Position numbers and translations under genes: made by a program | In this document: positions 24,824 to 33,145 of the stretch, piece by piece | How the letters are laid out: every line of letters begins with the position of its first letter | How positions within the stretch are numbered: the first letter of the stretch is position 1 | Notes under the pieces: model-generated | What the model was told of the DNA's origin: nothing | Seen by the model: only the letters and a program-made list of their open reading frames with translations | The model's database searches: none | DNA from: Marinifilum sp. N1E240 | GTDB lineage: Bacteria; Bacteroidota; Bacteroidia; Bacteroidales; Marinifilaceae | Reading direction: 5' to 3' | Assembly: GCF_009295825.1 (NCBI RefSeq) | Contig: NZ_WHKF01000004.1 | Coordinates: 248,001 to 312,000 of the forward strand | DNA: 64,000 bases

Positions 24824-26035
24824 ATGAAAATAAAGTTCCTAAGTATTGGGCTTTTGGCTGCCGGTTTACTATTATCCGGTTCAGTAGAAGCAAAGAAAAA
24901 AGAGAAGAAAGAAAAAGAGTCGTATCAGTTTTCTGATATCAAAAGATTACCAGCTACTTCGGTAAAAGATCAGCACAGATCTGGTACTTGTTGGTCATTT
25001 TCTGGTTTGTCTTTTATCGAGTCAGAAATGATGAGAATGGGTAAGCCAGAGGTGGATTTATCGGAAATGTTCGTCGTGTACAATTGTTATTCGGATAAAG
25101 CAATTAAGCATGTTCGAATGAACGGACATTTTAATTTTGGTGGCGGTGGAGCATTTCACGATGTTACTTATGTGTTGAAAAACTATGGAATCGTTCCTGA
25201 GAATGTTTACGAAGGATTAAACTATGGTGAGTCTGGACATACTCATGGTGAGTTAGATGCGATATTGAAAGATTACGTTACTGCAGTTATTAAGAATAAA
25301 AACCGCAAGATTACACCGGTATGGCACAAAGGTTTCGATGGTGTGTTGGATGCTTATTTAGGCGAAACTCCAGAGAAATTTGAATATGAAGGAAAAGAGT
25401 ATACTCCAAAATCATTTGCGAAGGATTTTGTTGGCGTAAATGCTGATGATTATATCGAAATTTCTTCTTACACTCACCACCCATTCTATGAAAAATTCAT
25501 TATCGAAGTACCAGATAACTGGTTGTGGGATGAGGTTTACAATGTTCCAATGAATGAAATGATGCAGATTATGGAAGATGCAATCATGAAAGGTTATTCA
25601 ATTGGTTGGGCTTCGGACGTAAGTGAAAAAGGATTCATGTACAGAAAAGGTATTGCTATTGTTCCAGATGCAACTACAAAGAACATGAGTGATTCTGAGA
25701 TTTCAAAATGGGAATCTTTATCAAAGGACGAAAAAGATGCTAAGCTTAAAGGTGAAGCTGGACCTGTAAAGGAAAAGGTTATTACTCAGGAGATGCGTCA
25801 GATTGCTTTTGACAATTATACTACAACAGATGATCATGGAATGCACATGGTTGGTATTGCTAAAGATCAGCAAGACAACAAGTATTTTATCGTGAAAAAC
25901 TCATGGGCTGATGATAGCAACAAATATGATGGATATTTTTATGCATCTTTCCCATTTGTAGCTTATAAAACAATGTCATTCATGATTCACAAAGATGCAT
26001 TGTCTAAAGAAATGAAAGAGAAATTAGGATTGTAA
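24824..26035 (+). CDS. secreted C1 cysteine peptidase (aminopeptidase C / bleomycin hydrolase-like)
   Basis: 403 residues with a signal peptide (MKIKFLSIGLLAAGLLLSG, cleavage near VEA-KK). Catalytic residues of papain-type peptidases are in order: Gln-Cys region (DQHRSGTCWSFS; the Cys is nucleophile), His in DDHGMHMVGIA and Asn in VKNSWAD. The order and length fit the PepC/bleomycin hydrolase group, which trims peptides from the N-terminus. Unlike classical PepC it carries an export signal and so works in the periplasm or outside. Single gene with its own promoter and terminator. Confidence 0.9.
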   Translation: MKIKFLSIGLLAAGLLLSGSVEAKKKEKKEKESYQFSDIKRLPATSVKDQHRSGTCWSFSGLSFIESEMMRMGKPEVDLSEMFVVYNCYSDKAIKHVRMNGHFNFGGGGAFHDVTYVLKNYGIVPENVYEGLNYGESGHTHGELDAILKDYVTAVIKNKNRKITPVWHKGFDGVLDAYLGETPEKFEYEGKEYTPKSFAKDFVGVNADDYIEISSYTHHPFYEKFIIEVPDNWLWDEVYNVPMNEMMQIMEDAIMKGYSIGWASDVSEKGFMYRKGIAIVPDATTKNMSDSEISKWESLSKDEKDAKLKGEAGPVKEKVITQEMRQIAFDNYTTTDDHGMHMVGIAKDQQDNKYFIVKNSWADDSNKYDGYFYASFPFVAYKTMSFMIHKDALSKEMKEKLGL

Positions 26036-26054
26036 TTCCAACTCAATTTGATAT

Positions 26055-26084
26055 AAAGCCCGACTTATGTTCGGGCTTTTTTTT
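26055..26084 (+). terminator. terminator after the C1 peptidase gene
   Basis: AAGCCCGA / TCGGGCTTTTTTTT stem with a short loop and T8 tail. Confidence 0.95.
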
Positions 26085-26207
26085 GCGCTAAACTTTCATT
26101 GTAGGAATCAAGTGTACTAATTTTTCTTATTAATAGCATTAAATTAATGATGAATGAGAAAAAAAAGCACTAAATTAGAGGATCTAAAATTTGAAAATAA
26201 TTTAACT

Positions 26208-26822
26208 ATGAAAAAACTTATTTTATCTGCAGTTATATGCTTGTTCTCTACAGCATTATTCGCACAATTGTCTTCACCAATAAGTCTTGGTGTACATGCG
26301 GGTTTGGTTAGTACAAAAGCTGATACTGATATGGGTGGATTATCAGGAATTAAAGAAAAAGCTGATAATGGAATGATGATTGGAGCATTCTTAAGAGTTA
26401 ATTTAAACAAATGGTACTTGCAGCCTGAATTGAATTATGTTTCTCGAAAGACAAAGGTTGAACAGAACTTTAATTTTGATGAATTATCAAGTGCAACGGG
26501 TAAATTTACTACCACAGTTAAAACAAAAAGTATTGATGTGCCAATTTTATTAGGATATAAGATTGTAAAATTACCTGCTTTTAAATTGAGAGCATTTGCA
26601 GGACCTGTAGCTTCATTTAAAATTGATGATAGCGTTAAAAGTACAGTTGATGGTGCCATTGAAAGTGATTTTAAAGGAGCTGTTTGGAACGGTAAATTTG
26701 GTGCTGGTATCGATGTGTGGAAATTAACTTTAGATGTTGATTATGAAGTTGGATTTTCTGACGTTGCTGATCAGTTAAAACAAAACATGGTGAATGTAAC
26801 TTTAGGATTTAAGTTATTCTAA
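26208..26822 (+). CDS. outer-membrane beta-barrel protein (PorT-like)
   Basis: 204 residues. Signal peptide MKKLILSAVICLFSTALFAQ. The mature part has amphipathic strands typical of the small Bacteroidota barrel family (LGVHAGLVSTK at the start; VNVTLGFKLF with terminal Phe at the end). Such proteins sit in the outer membrane; the specific role is unknown. The Met at 26208 was chosen over the longer frame from 26154 because it starts the signal peptide. Confidence 0.85.
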   Translation: MKKLILSAVICLFSTALFAQLSSPISLGVHAGLVSTKADTDMGGLSGIKEKADNGMMIGAFLRVNLNKWYLQPELNYVSRKTKVEQNFNFDELSSATGKFTTTVKTKSIDVPILLGYKIVKLPAFKLRAFAGPVASFKIDDSVKSTVDGAIESDFKGAVWNGKFGAGIDVWKLTLDVDYEVGFSDVADQLKQNMVNVTLGFKLF

Positions 26823-26840
26823 AGAGTAATAATAATATAG

Positions 26841-26875
26841 AAAGACTGTCAATATGAATTGATGGTCTTTTTTTT
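26841..26875 (+). terminator. terminator after the beta-barrel gene
   Basis: AAAGACTGTCAA / TTGATGGTCTTT imperfect stem, then T8. Confidence 0.8.
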
Positions 26876-26919
26876 GCCATAATTCGTCGAAATTTTCTTT
26901 ATTTAACAGTTTAAAGAAA

Positions 26920-26927
26920 TAAATTTG
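26920..26927 (+). promoter_or_regulatory. -7 promoter element of the CNB-kinase gene
   Basis: TAAATTTG fits TAnnTTTG and lies 31 bp before the ATG at 26958. Confidence 0.55.
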
Positions 26928-26957
26928 TGTCAAAATCAACCAGCTAAAAATTACAGC

Positions 26958-28145
26958 ATGATATTATCCATCGATTCAAAAGTGAATTTGCTTAAGAGTT
27001 TAGATTTTATGGCGGATCAAAAAGAGGAGGTATTCCACTTTTTAGCTAGCTTGGTTGATGAAATAGAGGTTTTATCAGAACAAACCATTTTTGAGAAAGG
27101 TGATGATGGCGGAGCTGTATATATTATTGTAGAAGGATGCATTCAGATTCATGATCAAGGACACGTTTTTATTGAATTGGAAAAAGGGAGAACCTTTGGA
27201 GAATATGCCTTAATCAATACTCAAAGCAGATCGGCTTCAGCTACTGCCAAAACAAATTCAATATTACTTCAATGCACTCAAAATCAACTCAAAAAAGTTG
27301 AAGAAAAGTTTGATGTGAAAATAATTGATTCTATTCTCATTCCACTTCAAAATATGAGAAAAAGAATGGTGGTTAAGGATCTTTTGGAGGAGGAGCTAAC
27401 CAGACAAAAGGTAATGATTGAAAAACAAAGGGAGGAATTGGAATTGTTGAATGCTACAAAGGACAAATTCTTTTCAATTATAGCTCATGACCTGAAAAAT
27501 CCTTTTGCATCATTAATAGGAGCTTCTGATTATCTGGTTAATAGCTCCGATGAATTGTCAGCCGAACAGTTGAAAAACTTCCTAGCCATAATTAATAATT
27601 CTGCTAGAAATGGATACCGTCTGCTTGAAAATTTGCTGGAATGGTCTAGAATGCAAACCGGTAAAATTGCCTGGAAACCGCAGGAGGTGGATTTATGGAA
27701 TTTGGTGAATGAGGTGGTGAATCTTCTAACTGGTAGTGCAGAAAATAAGAACATTTGCCTGGAAGCTAAAGTTGACGAAAATTTAACTGCTTTTGTTGAT
27801 CCTAATATGATCAATACCGTGGTGAGAAACCTGGTATCCAATGCTATAAAATTTACCCCAACAGGTGGCAAAATTGTTGTATCCTCCAATAAAAGAGATG
27901 ATCTTTTAGAGATATCGGTATCTGATAGCGGCATTGGAATGAGTCATGATAAAATTGAGAAGCTGTTTCGAATTGATGAACAGGTGGTTCAAAATGGGAC
28001 TGAAAACGAAACAGGAACAGGCTTAGGCCTAATTTTATGCAAGGAGTTTGTGGAGCAGCACAAGGGTGAAATCATCGTTAAAAGCGAAGTAAATCAAGGT
28101 AGTACTTTCACTTTCACACTTCCAATTTCTGATACCAAAGAATAA
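26958..28145 (+). CDS. cytoplasmic histidine kinase with N-terminal cyclic-nucleotide-binding domain
   Basis: 395 residues. Residues about 1-125 form a cNMP-binding (Crp-type) domain: the phosphate-binding cassette region reads GRTFGEYALINTQSRSASATA, where canonical cassettes have F-G-E-x-A-L-x-x-x-x-x-R-x-A-x. A coiled linker follows, then HisKA with phospho-acceptor His in SIIAHDLKNPFAS, and HATPase_c with the N, G1 and G2 boxes (NLVSNAIKFT; DSGIGMS; GTGLGL). No membrane helix. It could link cyclic-nucleotide level to phosphorelay. A response regulator is not adjacent, so it is an orphan kinase. The start at 26958 is preferred because the longer frame begins inside the promoter. Confidence 0.88.
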   Translation: MILSIDSKVNLLKSLDFMADQKEEVFHFLASLVDEIEVLSEQTIFEKGDDGGAVYIIVEGCIQIHDQGHVFIELEKGRTFGEYALINTQSRSASATAKTNSILLQCTQNQLKKVEEKFDVKIIDSILIPLQNMRKRMVVKDLLEEELTRQKVMIEKQREELELLNATKDKFFSIIAHDLKNPFASLIGASDYLVNSSDELSAEQLKNFLAIINNSARNGYRLLENLLEWSRMQTGKIAWKPQEVDLWNLVNEVVNLLTGSAENKNICLEAKVDENLTAFVDPNMINTVVRNLVSNAIKFTPTGGKIVVSSNKRDDLLEISVSDSGIGMSHDKIEKLFRIDEQVVQNGTENETGTGLGLILCKEFVEQHKGEIIVKSEVNQGSTFTFTLPISDTKE

Positions 28146-28243
28146 CATCTTTAAAACCTTTCACGTAACATCTTGTTGGATGTAAGAATTGCCCGATTTT
28201 CATTTATTTTAGGGAATTAATATTTTCTTCAACATGGTGTGAT

Positions 28244-30637
28244 ATGAGATATCTAAAGTTTGCAGTTTTATTCCTTATCCTTTTTTGTTTTTTTGATGCT
28301 TTTTCAGGTAATCGAAAAAAGGTGCTCGTATTGCACTCCTATCATCATGGATTGCGTTGGACCGATAATGTAAATCGAGGTATTCGGGAGGTTATGGACT
28401 CACTTGGAAATAGGGTTGAGTTGGACTATGAATATCTCGATACCAAAAGAAATCCTTCCGATGAATATTTACAGAAGATCATAGAATTATACGATCTGAA
28501 ATTACAAAGAGAAAAGTATGATGCTATAATTGTTTCTGATAACAACGCTTTGTCCTTTGTGAAAAATCACGGACAAAAATACTTTAATAAAACACCAATT
28601 GTTTTTTGTGGGATCAATCATTTTAAAGATGAAATGATTGAAGGAATTAATAACATAACTGGAGTCGCTGAGGAAGTGGATTGGGATGGTGTGATAAATC
28701 TGATTTTAAAAACTCGACCAAGTACCCAAAAACTGGTTGTAATAAATGATAATAAAACTACAACTGCGAAATTAAACAAGCTGTTAATGCTTGAATTGGA
28801 GAAAAAATATCAAGGTATACTTGATTTTGTTTATTTTGAAGATTTGGGAATTGATGAACTGGTTGATAATGTCCAAAAAATAAAAGGAGATACCTCTATA
28901 TTACTGTTGACATTTAATAAGGATAAAGATGGGAAATTTATAAGTTTTCAGGATAATTTGGACTTGTTAATACCTAAAAGTAAGGTACCTGTGTTTATAG
29001 CCTGGGCTTTTTACATTAACGATGGAGTAATAGGAGGTAAGGTTGTTGATGGAAGTTATCATGGTAAAATGGCTGCTCGTATGATTGCCAAAATTCTTAA
29101 TGGAACTCCTGCAGATTCAATTCTTATTTATCGAGAGCCATTGGATCAGTATGTGGTTAATTACAATGAAATTGAGCGATTCGATATTGATAAAGATGTT
29201 CTTCCTGAAGGCACATTTTTAATGAATTCACCAAAATCATTCTATGGCGAGAATAAAGAATGGATTCATATTGTTACGGGGATTATCTTGCTAGCAACAA
29301 TAATCATTTTGGTTTTGTCGAGAGCCATTATACGTAGAATTAAGGCTGAGAGGGCTTTAATACTGGAACAAGACAGGTTGAAAATATCGGTGAAACATGA
29401 ACGTTTGTTAGGTATTATTGGACGACTGTTGAACGCCTCTTCCGATTTTAAAAATGTGTTAGATGATGTATTAAAACTAATGACTGAGGAATTGAATGTT
29501 GCTAGAATTAGTTTGTATTCATTGCATAGTTCGGGAGATTCAGCTGTGAAAATAAAGAGTAGAGTATCTACAAAAGGAAAGACCATTAAGGATGTAGATC
29601 AGTTTTATTTTTCGGAATTGAAAGAGATAATATCAAGGTTACAATTGAATCGGAGTATTGTTTCCAATGATTTGTTGAATCTGGAACAAAAAGAGCAGGA
29701 GTATTACAAAAAAAGGAATATAAAAGCTGTTGTGATATTGCCTGTGATGGTGGAAAATAAGGTAGTGGGATTGATGGGGTTCTCTCAAACAAATGCTCAC
29801 AATTGGTCAAGAGATGAAATTTCAGTTTTCTTTTCAACAGTAAATATGATTGCAAATGCCTGGGAGCGTAATTCCTTAATGGATGCCAGGATTGAGGCGG
29901 AACAGAAAAATGTTGAAGCTCTTCGTATGTTGGAGGAATCTTCAAAATTGGCGTCTATTGGTGTGATGGCTGCTGGAATTACACATGAAATTAATCAACC
30001 TTTAAATGCAATAAAAATTACTGCTGACAGTGTTCTGTTTTGGCAGAAAAGGAATCCTGGAGCCTTACCTGAAATGTTTACCCGTAAGATTAAAACCATT
30101 TCAGAAGGAACTTCGCGAATAGATTCCATTATTAAACACATGAGAACTTTTTGGGAAAAACCTCAGAACATTTCATCAGAAACGGTTGATATGGTTGATG
30201 CTGTAAAAAGTTCCTTGTCCATGGTAAAAAGACAGGTGTATGATCATAGCATTGATCTGGTTCATGAAATGCCAAATTCAAAAATTCTGGTTTTTGCCAA
30301 TTACATTCAATTTGAACAAATTGTTGTTAATTTAATTGTGAATTCCATTCATTCTCTGGATAAGGTTAAAAGAGATAATAAGCTGATCAGAATTAAGGTT
30401 AGAACCGATGATAGTAATGGAATTTTAGAGATTCACGATAACGGAACTGGAATACAGGAGGAAATTCAGGAAAAAATTTACGATCCTTTGTTTACTACAA
30501 AAGATGCGGGAGTTGGAAGCGGTCTTGGAATGGCAATTGTAAAGTCATTTATAGATAAGTTTCAGGGAGAAATCTCCAACCACAATAATGAAGAAGGTGG
30601 AGCAAGTTTTATATTAAAATTTAAATTGCAGGAATAA
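28244..30637 (+). CDS. membrane sensor histidine kinase with periplasmic binding-protein-like domain
   Basis: 797 residues. Signal/first helix (FAVLFLILFCFFDAF), then a periplasmic ABC-substrate-binding-like domain (about 25-330; LVLHSYHHGLRWTDNV at the start). One transmembrane helix follows (about 342-365), then a coiled coil and a GAF-like domain (about 400-550). HisKA has His in GITHEINQPLNAI, and HATPase_c has NLIVNSIHSLD, DNGTGI and GSGLGM. The architecture matches NtrB-like kinases that feed sigma-54 activators. It forms an operon with the regulator gene that follows 31 bp later. The ligand is not identifiable; the neighbourhood suggests lactate or another carboxylate (inference). Confidence 0.9.
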   Translation: MRYLKFAVLFLILFCFFDAFSGNRKKVLVLHSYHHGLRWTDNVNRGIREVMDSLGNRVELDYEYLDTKRNPSDEYLQKIIELYDLKLQREKYDAIIVSDNNALSFVKNHGQKYFNKTPIVFCGINHFKDEMIEGINNITGVAEEVDWDGVINLILKTRPSTQKLVVINDNKTTTAKLNKLLMLELEKKYQGILDFVYFEDLGIDELVDNVQKIKGDTSILLLTFNKDKDGKFISFQDNLDLLIPKSKVPVFIAWAFYINDGVIGGKVVDGSYHGKMAARMIAKILNGTPADSILIYREPLDQYVVNYNEIERFDIDKDVLPEGTFLMNSPKSFYGENKEWIHIVTGIILLATIIILVLSRAIIRRIKAERALILEQDRLKISVKHERLLGIIGRLLNASSDFKNVLDDVLKLMTEELNVARISLYSLHSSGDSAVKIKSRVSTKGKTIKDVDQFYFSELKEIISRLQLNRSIVSNDLLNLEQKEQEYYKKRNIKAVVILPVMVENKVVGLMGFSQTNAHNWSRDEISVFFSTVNMIANAWERNSLMDARIEAEQKNVEALRMLEESSKLASIGVMAAGITHEINQPLNAIKITADSVLFWQKRNPGALPEMFTRKIKTISEGTSRIDSIIKHMRTFWEKPQNISSETVDMVDAVKSSLSMVKRQVYDHSIDLVHEMPNSKILVFANYIQFEQIVVNLIVNSIHSLDKVKRDNKLIRIKVRTDDSNGILEIHDNGTGIQEEIQEKIYDPLFTTKDAGVGSGLGMAIVKSFIDKFQGEISNHNNEEGGASFILKFKLQE

Positions 30638-30668
30638 TAATTCCAGACAATTCACAATATCTGTTTTT

Positions 30669-32114
30669 ATGAAGATACTTATTGTTGATGATGATAGATC
30701 AAGTGGAGCTGCAGTGGCAGAATTCATTGAAGAACAATTGGGACACGAAATAAGCTTGTGTCACACTGGTGAGGATGCATATGCGCTCATTCAGGAAATG
30801 GATTTTCGTATGGTAATTTCCGATATGAGAATGCCAGGGATGTCGGGCATTGATCTTCTTAAGAAGATTAAGAACATGCCGAATGGAGTATCGATTGAGG
30901 TGGTAATTATGACCGGATTTGGAGACATGGAAACTTCAATAGAAGCATTACGCAATGGTGCCTACGATTATTTATTGAAACCTGTGAACATCGAAGAATT
31001 GGCACTTTTGGTTGAAAGAGTAGCTGAAAATATACGCCTGAAAGAAGAAAACAGAGATTTAAAAGAAAACTTTAATCGTGAAATTTCATCCGTAAAAAAG
31101 GAGGAAGCGGAACGAATCAATTATTATGAGACAACTATTCGTGAAATTACCAGTGTAGGTAAAATTGGTGTCTTTTCAGATGCTATGAGAGGTGTTGTGC
31201 GAATGGCTGAGCAATTTCATGAAGATAGATCGGTACCTGTTCTTATCGAAGGAGAAACAGGAACAGGTAAAGAGGTAATGGCACGTTTGGTTCATTTTGG
31301 CAAAGAGGCTGAAGTTCTTCAACCATTCATCTCCATAAACTGTTCGGCAATTTCCCATACATTATTCGAGAGTGAGCTTTTTGGATATGAGGAGGGTGCG
31401 TTTACCGGTGCTAAAAAAGAAGGAAAGCCAGGAAAACTCGAATTGGCTCAGGGAGGAAGCTTATTTTTAGACGAAATTGGTGAAATGCCGTTAGATATGC
31501 AACCTAAACTTTTAAGAGTTTTGCAGCAACGTGAAATGTATAGAGTGGGAGGTAGCAAGCCGATAGAGTTGGATGTTCGAATTATTTGTGCGACGAATCG
31601 AAATTTGAAAGAAATGGTAGGAGAAAAATCCTTCCGAAGCGATTTGTACTATAGATTGAATACAGGAAGACTTTATATTCCCTCATTACGGGAGAGAAAA
31701 GAAGCTATTTTATCATTCTCACAAATATTTTTAGATCAATATGCCAAAAAAAGAGGACGTAAATTTAAGTTTATTAGTAAAGAAGCTAAAAGGTTATTAC
31801 AAAATTACGATTGGCCAGGTAATATCAGAGAATTGAAAAACACCATTGAGCGTGCAACTTTACTTTTTAATGATTTAGAATTGCAGGTAGATCACATTCG
31901 ATTTTTACAAAGCGATGAGGAGGATATTAATACTGGTGATCAACCCTTGACTCCTGGCAGAATTGTTTTACCTGATAATGAATTACATATTGAACAATTG
32001 GAATTGGAAATTGTAAGGAAAGCATTAAAAAAGTTTGATAATAATAAATCAAAAACAGCGGAATATTTGGGCATTACCCGAAGTGCACTTCGAAGTAGAA
32101 TGAATAAATTATAG
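30669..32114 (+). CDS. sigma-54-dependent response regulator (NtrC/AtoC type)
   Basis: 481 residues. Receiver domain with phospho-acceptor Asp52 (ISDMRMPG). AAA+ domain with Walker A GETGTGKE, the sigma-54 contact loop GAFTGA, Walker B FLDEIGEM and arginine-finger region. The C-terminal Fis-type helix-turn-helix is AEYLGITRSALRSRM. It activates sigma-54 promoters from upstream sites. Paired sites and a -24/-12 promoter lie directly downstream (32191-32370) and again before the lactate operon (38791-38986), which makes these its likely targets. Confidence 0.95.
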   Translation: MKILIVDDDRSSGAAVAEFIEEQLGHEISLCHTGEDAYALIQEMDFRMVISDMRMPGMSGIDLLKKIKNMPNGVSIEVVIMTGFGDMETSIEALRNGAYDYLLKPVNIEELALLVERVAENIRLKEENRDLKENFNREISSVKKEEAERINYYETTIREITSVGKIGVFSDAMRGVVRMAEQFHEDRSVPVLIEGETGTGKEVMARLVHFGKEAEVLQPFISINCSAISHTLFESELFGYEEGAFTGAKKEGKPGKLELAQGGSLFLDEIGEMPLDMQPKLLRVLQQREMYRVGGSKPIELDVRIICATNRNLKEMVGEKSFRSDLYYRLNTGRLYIPSLRERKEAILSFSQIFLDQYAKKRGRKFKFISKEAKRLLQNYDWPGNIRELKNTIERATLLFNDLELQVDHIRFLQSDEEDINTGDQPLTPGRIVLPDNELHIEQLELEIVRKALKKFDNNKSKTAEYLGITRSALRSRMNKL

Positions 32115-32146
32115 TTTTTTTAAGTTTACTTAAAGTGTGAAATTTT

Positions 32147-32165
32147 TCCCCAATCGGGGATTTTT
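32147..32165 (+). terminator. possible terminator of the two-component operon
   Basis: TCCCC-AATC-GGGGA followed by TTTTT. Stem short but GC-rich for this region. Confidence 0.6.
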
Positions 32166-32190
32166 GTCACACCCAAAAACACACTATTTT

Positions 32191-32206
32191 GGTGCAGTTT
32201 TGCTCA
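32191..32206 (-). promoter_or_regulatory. upstream activator site 1 of the solo LUD gene
   Basis: Reads TGAGCAAAACTGCACC on the minus strand, similar to the sites at 32240, 38791 and 38841. Lies 49 bp before the second site. Confidence 0.6.
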
Positions 32207-32239
32207 CTTGTGCACTTTAGCCTGTAGAACTTATTAAAT

Positions 32240-32255
32240 TGTGCAAAATTGAACA
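32240..32255 (+). promoter_or_regulatory. upstream activator site 2 of the solo LUD gene
   Basis: TGTGCAAAATTGAACA, an imperfect palindrome; 115 bp upstream of the -24/-12 promoter, the usual distance for an NtrC-type enhancer. Confidence 0.7.
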
Positions 32256-32354
32256 GTTTGATGCCAATATTTGATGATTGCTTGTGAAGTGTAATGTGTA
32301 CATTATTAGCGACATAGTATTCTTTTTAATTTCTTAACTTTTTTAATCATTGTT

Positions 32355-32370
32355 TGGCATTTCTTTTGCC
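32355..32370 (+). promoter_or_regulatory. sigma-54 (-24/-12) promoter
   Basis: TGGCATTTCTTTTGCC matches TGGCAC-N5-TTGC with exact GG to GC spacing of the sigma-54 consensus; 38 bp before the gene at 32408. Confidence 0.75.
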
Positions 32371-32407
32371 CTTTAGATGGTAGTTTTTAATTAAAAATCT
32401 AGAAGGT

Positions 32408-32923
32408 ATGGAAGTTAGAACTTATACGCAAAATCAGAATTTATTCTCAACAGAGAACAGGAGAGACCTTTTGGATTCATTTTTATCGAATTCAAATCAA
32501 ATAGGAAACGACTCTCTTAAAGCTGATCTTAATCTTTTTAAAGAGGCTGCCAATAAGAAAAATGTGCAATTTGAATTTGTTCGATTGAATAGTTTTAATT
32601 TAAACAAGAAATCATTTGACATTAGTAATGCACGTAATGCTCTTTTAGAAGCCGAATATGCAATTGCTGATTCCGGAAAATTGGTAATAGATACTCGGGA
32701 TTCAGACGAGTTGCTCACCGTATTTTTAGCTGAAACCTTACACATTATCGTTCCTGCAAGTAAAATACTTCATTCCATGGACGATTTAGAGATGATTAAA
32801 GGAAAATCGGCTATTGATATTGGAAGAGGAGTGCTTAGTTTAAGTGCCACTGGAATTAATGATGAATTGAGTTTTTCTCCAAAAGCAGTAAAAACAATGG
32901 TATATGTAATTGAAGATTTGTAA
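32408..32923 (+). CDS. LUD-domain protein, solo LutC-like paralogue
   Basis: 171 residues. The middle and C-terminal parts have the LUD (lactate utilisation) pattern found in the LutC-like protein at 39046: NALLEAEYAIADSGKLVID, then ...LTVFLAETLHIIVPASKIL, against ALVEVDYAIAETGTVVLD and CLAEKLLAVIPLSKL. It carries no Fe-S motif. LutC is one part of the L-lactate-oxidising LutABC complex. This copy has its own sigma-54 promoter and activator sites and a terminator, so it is separately expressed but co-regulated with the lactate operon. Its role beside the operon copy is unknown. Confidence 0.75.
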   Translation: MEVRTYTQNQNLFSTENRRDLLDSFLSNSNQIGNDSLKADLNLFKEAANKKNVQFEFVRLNSFNLNKKSFDISNARNALLEAEYAIADSGKLVIDTRDSDELLTVFLAETLHIIVPASKILHSMDDLEMIKGKSAIDIGRGVLSLSATGINDELSFSPKAVKTMVYVIEDL

Positions 32924-32943
32924 TTTTTTTACTAAATATATGC

Positions 32944-32975
32944 AAACCTCCTTTCAATTGATTGGAGGTTTTTTT
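32944..32975 (+). terminator. terminator after the solo LUD gene
   Basis: AAACCTCC / GGAGGTTT stem with TCAATTGA in the loop region and a T7 tail. Confidence 0.9.
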
Positions 32976-33145
32976 ATGCCAATGGATTAGATTGTTGTAT
33001 GAATCTAAGTGCTTGTTAAGTGGCTTGTATTGAAGTTTTTATGTTGTCTATTCTTTGTTTAGGTTTGATTTTTTTTGTATCTTAAATAGTCATGTGAAAA
33101 TTATTTTTGATGGTGAGTTGATTGTTGTTATTGTATTTGGAAAAC

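Noticed and set aside
28175-28195. Possible sigma-54 promoter before the sensor kinase gene (TTGGATGTAAGAATTGCC)
   Set aside because: GG to GC spacing is one base too long for the -24/-12 consensus.
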